Source: DAOMOP01 sp035444405
GTDB taxonomy: Bacteria; Pseudomonadota; Gammaproteobacteria; Burkholderiales; Rhodocyclaceae
NCBI GenBank assembly: GCA_035444405.1
Contig: DAOMOP010000145.1
Location: 1 to 10,623 of the forward strand
DNA: 10,623 nucleotides
Direction of reading: 5' to 3'
The notes under the pieces were generated by a model, which worked only from the letters and a program-made list of their open reading frames with translations, made no database searches and was not told the origin of the DNA. A program made the translations under genes and the position numbers. Below, one piece after another: positions 5,904 to 10,623 of this stretch. The stretch's first letter is position 1. Every line of letters begins with the position of its first letter.

Positions 5904-6406
5904 CGTACGCGAGAGCGCTGCTCGCGCTGGCATGCGCACTGGCCATGACCGCCTGCACCAGCGAGCAGGACGACCTGCGGGCATGGATGGCGCAGCAGGA
6001 GCGCGGCCTCAAGGGCGGCGTGAAGCCGCTGCCGGAGATCAAGCCGTTTCCGGTCGTCGATTACGACGCCGAAGGGCTGATCGAGCCGTTTGCCGGATCG
6101 CGTATCGAGCCCGAGCCACGCTCGAGCGTCGGCGGCCCCGACCTCAATCGACCGCGCGAACCGCTCGAAGCCTATCCGCTCGAGTCGCTGGCAATGGTCG
6201 GCGTGCTGATGCAGGAAGACCGCATCCACGGGCTGGTCAAGGTCGACCAGACCCTGCATCAGGTCAGGGTCGGCAACTACATGGGCCAGAATCACGGCGT
6301 CGTGACGCAGATCGGTGACGGCGAAATCGCGATCAAGGAACTCGTCGAAGACATCAATGGCGACTGGGTCGAGCGCACCAGCCGGTTGCTGTTGCAGGAG
6401 CGGTAG
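5900..6406 (+). CDS. pilP: Type IV pilus lipoprotein PilP
   Basis: PilP is a lipoprotein that bridges the PilN/PilO dimer and the N0 region of the PilQ secretin. The 168-residue product starts with a lipoprotein signal (residues 1-18) ending in Ala-Met-Thr-Ala before Cys19; Met at the -3 place is less usual than Leu. An extended linker follows with LKGGVKPLPEIKPFPVVDY (37-55), the PilP signature, and then the C-terminal HR-type beta domain (about 90-166) with LESLAMVGVLMQEDRIHGLV and VGNYMGQNHGVVTQIGDGEI. The start at ATG 5900 overlaps the pilO stop and follows GGGAGG (5888-5893) by six bases; the frame is open upstream through pilO, but that part is not PilP. A 13-base gap separates it from pilQ. 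Confidence 0.96.
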   Translation: MTYARALLALACALAMTACTSEQDDLRAWMAQQERGLKGGVKPLPEIKPFPVVDYDAEGLIEPFAGSRIEPEPRSSVGGPDLNRPREPLEAYPLESLAMVGVLMQEDRIHGLVKVDQTLHQVRVGNYMGQNHGVVTQIGDGEIAIKELVEDINGDWVERTSRLLLQER

Positions 6407-6419
6407 GGAGCGAACCAGG

Positions 6420-8579
6420 ATGAAATCAACAACAATCACGTTGCTGCTCGCGGCCGCGATCGCGTTCGGCTTGCCGGCGCCGGTCGTGTTGGCGCAGGCG
6501 CCTGCCGCCGGTCAAGCGCAGCAGCCTTCCAACCGCATCGAGGGCCTGCACGTCGCCGAGCAGGGCGGCACGCTGTTCGTGCGCGTGACGCTGAGCGCGC
6601 CGCTCGCGAATCCGCCGGGCAGCTTCAGCATCGCCAATCCGGCGCGCATCGCGTTCGACTTCCCCGACACCGGCAACGCGCTGGGCCGCACGCAGCAGAA
6701 CATCGGTCTGGGTGACCTGCGCAGCGCGAACATCGTGCAGGCGGGCGATCGCACCCGTCTGGTGCTCAACATGACGCGCGTCGCGCCCTACGAAACGCGG
6801 CTCGAAGGCCGGGACGTCATCATCGCGTTGTCGCCGGCCGCGTCCGTTGCCGCAGCCCCGGCGCCCGAGGCCGAGACCGTCACCAGTTTCGCGACGGCGC
6901 CGCGCCCCGAACTCGGCGCCGGCGTGAAGAGCGTGCAGGACATCAAGTTCCGCCGTGGCGCGGACGGTGAGGGGCGGGTGCTGGTGCAGCTGTCGAGCCC
7001 GGATACCGGCATCGACATCCGCCGCCAGGGCCCGAACCTGGTCGTCGAGTTCCTCGGTGCGAGCCTGCCCGAGCATCTGCAGCGCCGCTCCGACGTCACC
7101 GACTTCGGCACCCCGATCACGACGATGACGGCCCAGCCGGTCGGCGCCAATGTGCGACTGACGGTCACCCCGCACGGCATGTGGGAGCACAACGCCTACC
7201 AGAGCGACAACCAGTTCGTGCTCGAGGTGCGTCGCGTGGTCGAAGACCCGACGCGGCTCGTGCAGGGCGCCAGACCCGGCGAGTATGCGGGCGAGAAGCT
7301 GTCGCTCAACTTCCAGAATGTGGACATCCGCTCGGTGCTGCAGGTCATCGCCGATTTCACCGACTTCAACATCGTCACCAGCGATTCGGTGCAGGGCAAT
7401 CTGACGCTGCGGCTCAAGGATGTGCCGTGGGATCAGGCGCTCGACATCATCCTGCAGGCCAAGGGTCTGGACATGCGCAAGACCGGCAACGTGATCTGGA
7501 TCGCGCCGGCCGACGAGCTCGCCGCGCGCGAGCGCCAGCAGCTCGAGGCGCTCGCCGCCGTCGGGGACCTCGAACCGCTGCAGACCGAGAGCTTCCAGAT
7601 CAACTACCACCGCGCCAGCGAGATCTTCGAGTTCCTGAAGACGCGCGAGCAGACGCTGTTGTCGCCGCGCGGCAGCGTCGTGTTCGACGAGCGCTCGAAC
7701 AAGCTCTTCGTGACCGATGTCGCGCTGAGGCTGGACGACGTCCGTCGCCTGGTCACCGAGATCGACATCGCGCCGCGGCAGGTGTCGATCGAAGCCCGCG
7801 TGGTCGAGGCGAACAAGGATTTCGCCCGCGATCTCGGCGTGCGCCTCGGCATCGGCGGTGTCGGTGGCCGCACGGTCGGCTTCGATGCCGACGGGCGTGC
7901 GATCCGCCGTGCCACGGTCGGCGGGGGGCTGGGGTCGACCGCGGCCAACGCCGGACAGCTGCTCGACATCAGCGACCTGAATCCGGGCGGCCTGAACCTG
8001 AACCTGCCGGCACCGGCGGGCTCGGGGGCGCTGTCGATGGTCTTGTGGAACAATGCCGCGACGCGCTTCCTGAATCTCGAGCTGAGCGCGCTCGAATCGG
8101 ACGGGCGCGGCCGCATCGTGTCGAGCCCGCGTGTGCTGACCGCGAATCAGGTCGAGGCCGTGATCGAGCAGGGTACCGAGATCCCCTACCGCAAGGAGAC
8201 CAGCTCCGGGGCGACGAGCGTCGAGTTCAAGAAAGCCGTGCTGGCGCTCAAGGTCAAGCCGCAGATCACGCCGGACGGCCGCATCCAGCTCAGGGTCGAG
8301 GTGAACAAGGACCGGCCCGAGTTCCTGCCCGGCTTTGCGGAGCCGGCGATCAACACCAAGAACGTCAGCACCGAGGTGCTCGTCGACAACGGCGGTACGA
8401 TCGTCATCGGCGGGATCTACGAGGAAGAGGACACCGATGCCGTCGCACGCATTCCGGTGCTCGGCGAGGTGCCGGTGGTCGGTGCGCTGTTCCGCAACAC
8501 CAAGAAGGTGTCGAATCGCAAGGAGCTGCTGGTGTTCATCACGCCGCGAATCGTGGCCGACTCGCTGACGCTGCGCTGA
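6420..8579 (+). CDS. pilQ: Type IV pilus secretin PilQ
   Basis: PilQ forms the outer-membrane ring through which the pilus is extruded and retracted and, in competent species, DNA enters. The 719-residue precursor has a signal peptide (cleavage likely after VVLA, residue 25), two AMIN peptidoglycan-binding domains (about 38-138 and 168-272), an N0/STN domain (about 292-366; LSLNFQNVDIRSVLQVIADF), an N1/NolW domain (about 388-450) and the secretin domain (about 455-712). The secretin signature is clear: STEVLVDNGGTIVIGGIYEEE (650-670) followed by VPVVGALFRN (684-693) and ELLVFITPRIV (702-712). The start at ATG 6420 follows GGGAG (6406-6410) by nine bases and places the signal peptide at the N terminus. 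It is the last pil gene; aroK follows. Confidence 0.97.
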   Translation: MKSTTITLLLAAAIAFGLPAPVVLAQAPAAGQAQQPSNRIEGLHVAEQGGTLFVRVTLSAPLANPPGSFSIANPARIAFDFPDTGNALGRTQQNIGLGDLRSANIVQAGDRTRLVLNMTRVAPYETRLEGRDVIIALSPAASVAAAPAPEAETVTSFATAPRPELGAGVKSVQDIKFRRGADGEGRVLVQLSSPDTGIDIRRQGPNLVVEFLGASLPEHLQRRSDVTDFGTPITTMTAQPVGANVRLTVTPHGMWEHNAYQSDNQFVLEVRRVVEDPTRLVQGARPGEYAGEKLSLNFQNVDIRSVLQVIADFTDFNIVTSDSVQGNLTLRLKDVPWDQALDIILQAKGLDMRKTGNVIWIAPADELAARERQQLEALAAVGDLEPLQTESFQINYHRASEIFEFLKTREQTLLSPRGSVVFDERSNKLFVTDVALRLDDVRRLVTEIDIAPRQVSIEARVVEANKDFARDLGVRLGIGGVGGRTVGFDADGRAIRRATVGGGLGSTAANAGQLLDISDLNPGGLNLNLPAPAGSGALSMVLWNNAATRFLNLELSALESDGRGRIVSSPRVLTANQVEAVIEQGTEIPYRKETSSGATSVEFKKAVLALKVKPQITPDGRIQLRVEVNKDRPEFLPGFAEPAINTKNVSTEVLVDNGGTIVIGGIYEEEDTDAVARIPVLGEVPVVGALFRNTKKVSNRKELLVFITPRIVADSLTLR

Positions 8580-8582
8580 CCG

Positions 8583-8588
8583 TATAAT
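8583..8588 (+). promoter_or_regulatory. Candidate aroKB promoter (-10)
   Basis: A perfect TATAAT begins four bases after the pilQ stop. No convincing -35 lies 16-18 bases upstream, where the sequence is the pilQ end. Transcription would start near 8595, about 26 bases before the preferred aroK GTG. It shares CCGTATAATCC with the mrcA promoter. It probably gives aroKB expression independent of the pilus operon. Confidence 0.5.
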
Positions 8589-8589
8589 C

Positions 8590-8613
8590 CGGTCTCCTGT
8601 TGAACGGAGACCG
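8590..8613 (+). promoter_or_regulatory. Hairpin enclosing the aroK ribosome binding site
   Basis: CGGTCTCC (8590-8597) and GGAGACCG (8606-8613) form a perfect 8-bp stem with an eight-base loop. The 3' arm contains GGAG (8606-8609), the only plausible Shine-Dalgarno for the GTG at 8621. In RNA reading through from pilQ the site would be paired; in RNA started at the TATAAT just upstream, most of the 5' arm would be absent. No T-run follows, so it is not a typical terminator. Confidence 0.6.
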
Positions 8614-8620
8614 ACCCCGG

Positions 8621-9178
8621 GTGGGTTTATCGGACGTGCCAGTCATTCTCGTGGGCATGATGGGTGCCGGCAAGACCACCGTCGGGCGTGAGTACGCCCG
8701 GCGTCACGGCTTGCGTTTCGTCGACTGCGACCACGAGCTGGTCGCGCGCACCGGCGTGAGCGTCGCGACGATCTTCGAGATCGAGGGCGAAGCCGGCTTT
8801 CGCCGGCGCGAAAGCCAGCTGCTCGACGAGCTCACGCGCGACGAAGACCTCGTGCTCGCCACCGGCGGCGGCGTCGTGCTGTCGGCCGACAACCGCGTCC
8901 TGTTGTCGCAGCGTGGTATCGTCGTGTATCTGAACGTGCCGCCGCGCGTGCTGTGGGAGCGTACCCGGCACGACCGCAATCGGCCGCTGCTGCAGGTTCC
9001 GAATCCGCGCGAACGCATCGAGGCGCTGTATCGCGAGCGCGATCCGCTCTATCGCGAGGTCGCCGACATCGTCGTCGACGGTGGGCGCAGCCACCTCGGG
9101 AACATGGTGCGCCACGTCGAGAGGGCCATCGAGGAGTTCCAAGGCAAGCATGCGAACATTGAACGTCGCCCTGGGTGA
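8621..9178 (+). CDS. aroK: Shikimate kinase
   Basis: AroK phosphorylates shikimate at the 3-hydroxyl with ATP in the pathway to chorismate. The 185-residue product carries the Walker A loop GMMGAGKT (residues 12-19), the substrate-binding VDCD (Asp35, Asp37), FRRRE (60-64), the GGG shikimate loop in ATGGGVV (80-86) and the lid arginine in RPLL (Arg121). The start is not certain: a TTG at 8600 opens the frame, but GTG 8621 gives MGLSDVPVILVG, the usual spacing before the Walker loop, and lies eleven bases after GGAG (8606-8609). A later GTG at 8636 would leave only six residues before the loop. The gene follows pilQ by 41 bases and overlaps aroB by 29 bases, the usual pilQ-aroK-aroB neighbourhood. 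Confidence 0.94.
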   Translation: MGLSDVPVILVGMMGAGKTTVGREYARRHGLRFVDCDHELVARTGVSVATIFEIEGEAGFRRRESQLLDELTRDEDLVLATGGGVVLSADNRVLLSQRGIVVYLNVPPRVLWERTRHDRNRPLLQVPNPRERIEALYRERDPLYREVADIVVDGGRSHLGNMVRHVERAIEEFQGKHANIERRPG

Positions 9179-10232
9179 GCGCAGCTATCCGATCCACATC
9201 GGCCGCGCCCTGCTCGATGATGCGGCGCTGATCCTGCCGTTCCTGAAGCGGCCGCGGGTCGCGATCGTGACCAACGACGTCGTCGGCCCGCTTTATCTCG
9301 AGCGGCTCGCCGCCACTCTGCGTGTGCACGATGTGCAGGTCGACACGGTCGTCCTGCCGGACGGCGAGGCGCACAAGGACTGGCAGACCCTGAACCTGAT
9401 CTTCGACGCGCTGCTCGCCGGGCGCGTCGAGCGCTCGACGACGCTGATCGCGCTCGGTGGTGGCGTGGTCGGCGACATGGGGGGCTTCGCTGCCGCGTGT
9501 TACCAGCGCGGCATGCCCTTCATCCAGGTGCCGACGACGCTGCTCGCGCAGGTCGATTCGTCGGTGGGCGGCAAGACCGCGATCAACCATCCGCTCGGCA
9601 AGAACATGATCGGCGCGTTCTACCAGCCGCGCCTGGTGCTCGCCGACATCACCACCCTCGACACCCTTCCCGATCGCGAGCTGAGCGCCGGGCTGGCCGA
9701 GGTGATCAAGTACGGCCTGATCCGTGACGCCGGGTTTTTCGCGTGGCTGGAGGCCAACATCGAGGCCTTGCGCGCACGCGACGCGGATGCGCTCGCCCAT
9801 GCAATCGAACGTTCGTGCGCGAACAAGGCCGAGGTCGTCGCGGCCGACGAGACCGAACAGGGTGAGCGCGCGCTGCTCAACCTCGGCCACACCTTCGGCC
9901 ATGCGATCGAGGCCGGTCTGGGCTATGGCGAATGGCTGCACGGCGAGGCGGTCGCGGCCGGCACGATGATGGCGGCCGAGCTGTCGCGCCGCCTCGGCTG
10001 GCTGGTCGCGGCCGATGTCGCCCGCATCGAGGCGCTGCACGCGCGCGCGGGCTTGCCGGTGCGCGGGCCGGCGCTGGCGGTTTCGCGCTATCTGGACCTG
10101 ATGGCGAGCGACAAGAAGGTCGACGCCGGGCGGCTGCGCCTCGTCTTGCTGCGCGCGATCGGTCATGCGGTGATCCACGCCGATGCGGGCGAGGACGACA
10201 TCGCCGCGGCGATCGCCGCCCGCAGCCCATGA
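9150..10232 (+). CDS. aroB: 3-dehydroquinate synthase
   Basis: AroB converts DAHP to 3-dehydroquinate, the second step of the shikimate pathway, using NAD and a divalent metal. The 360 residues are the usual length. The NAD-binding loop GGGVVGDMGGFAAA (residues 103-116), the active-site stretch PTTLLAQVDSSVGGKTAIN (128-146) with GKN at 150-152, and the three metal ligands Glu184 (AEVIKYG), His247 (LGHTFGHAIE) and His264 (LHGEAV) are all present; these ligand numbers match those of E. coli AroB. ATG 9150 is chosen because MRTLNVALGERSYPIHIG is the standard family start and AAGG (9141-9144) precedes it; the upstream in-frame extension lies in aroK and is unrelated. It starts 29 bases before the aroK stop, implying coupled translation. 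Confidence 0.97.
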   Translation: MRTLNVALGERSYPIHIGRALLDDAALILPFLKRPRVAIVTNDVVGPLYLERLAATLRVHDVQVDTVVLPDGEAHKDWQTLNLIFDALLAGRVERSTTLIALGGGVVGDMGGFAAACYQRGMPFIQVPTTLLAQVDSSVGGKTAINHPLGKNMIGAFYQPRLVLADITTLDTLPDRELSAGLAEVIKYGLIRDAGFFAWLEANIEALRARDADALAHAIERSCANKAEVVAADETEQGERALLNLGHTFGHAIEAGLGYGEWLHGEAVAAGTMMAAELSRRLGWLVAADVARIEALHARAGLPVRGPALAVSRYLDLMASDKKVDAGRLRLVLLRAIGHAVIHADAGEDDIAAAIAARSP

Positions 10233-10249
10233 GGCGGTCCGGCGGCCGC

Positions 10250-10273
10250 CCGTGCGGACGCGGTCGCGCACGG
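10250..10273 (+). other. Hairpin-forming sequence between aroB and the dGTPase gene
   Basis: An outer 7-bp stem (10250-10256 with 10267-10273) and an inner 3-bp stem (10257-10259 with 10263-10265) enclose a GCG loop, with one bulged G at 10266. It sits in the 61-base gap after aroB, about 20 bases before the next start. No T-tract follows. In DNA this GC-rich such stems also arise by chance, so a role is uncertain. Confidence 0.35.
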
Positions 10274-10293
10274 CCCTCGACGCAAGGACGCGG

Positions 10294-10623
10294 ATGCCGG
10301 CGATGCTGAACCGGCTCGCTCCCTATGCCGTATCGGAAGCGGACTCGCGCGGGCGCGTGCACGCCGAGCCCGCGCCCGGCGAGCGCAGCGAGTTCCAGCG
10401 CGATCGCGACCGCATCGTGCACTCGACCGCGTTCCGGCGCCTCGAGTACAAGACCCAGGTATTCGTCAATCACGAGGGTGACCTTTTCCGCACGCGGCTG
10501 ACGCACAGTCTGGAGGTCGCGCAGATCACCCGCAGCATCGCGCGCGCGCTCGCGCTCAACGAGGATCTGGCCGAAGCGATCGCGCTCGCGCACGATCTCG
10601 GGCACACGCCGTTCGGACACGCC
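10294..10623 (+). CDS. dgt: dGTPase-like HD-domain triphosphohydrolase, N-terminal part (runs off the right edge)
   Basis: This family hydrolyses dGTP or other dNTPs to the nucleoside and triphosphate and so helps set nucleotide pools; some members also act against phage. Only the first 110 residues are inside the window. Visible are the family motifs FQRDRDRIVHSTAFRRLEYKTQVF (split across residues 34-57), the HD-domain histidine in RTRLTHSLEVAQI (His71) and the metal-binding pair in ALAHDLGHTPFGH (His100, Asp101). ATG 10294 is chosen with AAGGA (10284-10288) five bases upstream; a second ATG at 10303 lacks good spacing. It lies 61 bases after aroB in the same direction and may be read from aroKB. 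Whether it is a true dGTPase or a broader dNTPase cannot be told from this part. Confidence 0.92.
   Translation, partial: MPAMLNRLAPYAVSEADSRGRVHAEPAPGERSEFQRDRDRIVHSTAFRRLEYKTQVFVNHEGDLFRTRLTHSLEVAQITRSIARALALNEDLAEAIALAHDLGHTPFGHA

Noticed and set aside
7181..8587. Long plus-strand open frame overlapping pilQ in another frame
   Set aside because: Low-complexity Arg/Ala/Gly translation typical of frame shadows; pilQ in this stretch is intact through the secretin signature.
8600..8620. TTG start for aroK at 8600
   Set aside because: It lies in the hairpin loop with no Shine-Dalgarno before it and adds residues beyond the usual start; GTG 8621 fits better.
8832..10271. Long minus-strand open frame opposite aroK and aroB
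   Set aside because: It mirrors two complete enzymes with intact motifs, and its own translation shows no domain.
10294..10623. dGTPase-like gene as part of a phage-defence island
   Set aside because: Some family members act in defence, but it follows aroB among core genes with no defence or mobile genes in view, so a housekeeping role is the simpler reading.

Overview
The window is high-GC (estimated near two thirds G+C) proteobacterial chromosome packed with housekeeping genes. Gene content, gene order and protein style suggest a betaproteobacterium. The Rhodocyclales (Azoarcus/Thauera-like) are my best guess, made from synteny memory rather than from a search. I see no mobile element, integrase, tRNA, rRNA or CRISPR array, and no sign of recent transfer.

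Layout, left to right: (1) 1-575, minus strand: the 5' part of lysA (lysine biosynthesis) preceded by lptM, a 50-residue lipoprotein gene that a length cutoff would miss. (2) 623-946, plus: cyaY, bacterial frataxin, divergent from lptM. (3) 956-3376, minus: mrcA, the bifunctional penicillin-binding protein 1A, convergent with cyaY. Its last codons carry a long, nearly perfect palindrome. (4) 3377-3583: a 207-bp divergent regulatory region, less GC-rich than its surroundings. It holds an mrcA promoter, two and a half copies of a 21-bp repeat with palindromic cores, and a candidate pil promoter. (5) 3584-8579, plus: pilM-pilN-pilO-pilP-pilQ, the type IV pilus alignment complex and outer-membrane secretin. 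The first four genes are joined by ATGA stop/start overlaps. (6) 8621-10232, plus: aroK and aroB, two shikimate-pathway enzymes, which overlap each other. They appear to have their own promoter just after pilQ, plus a hairpin that contains the aroK ribosome binding site. (7) 10294-end, plus: the N-terminal part of a dGTPase-like HD phosphohydrolase.

How the genes work together: PilM (cytoplasm), PilN and PilO (inner membrane), PilP (lipoprotein) and PilQ (outer membrane) form one envelope-spanning assembly for pilus extrusion, DNA uptake and twitching. PBP1A, transcribed the other way from the same control region, builds the peptidoglycan that this machine must cross. AroK and AroB supply chorismate precursors and LysA supplies lysine from diaminopimelate. 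The pairing of pil with aro genes is a conserved neighbourhood in many beta- and gammaproteobacteria rather than a functional pathway.

I found no clearly new biological system; the genes are all recognisable core genes. What deserves a second look is non-coding or overlaid on coding DNA: the 21-bp palindromic repeats between mrcA and pilM, the palindrome inside the end of mrcA, the ribosome-site hairpin before aroK, and promoter-like words shared between distant gene starts.
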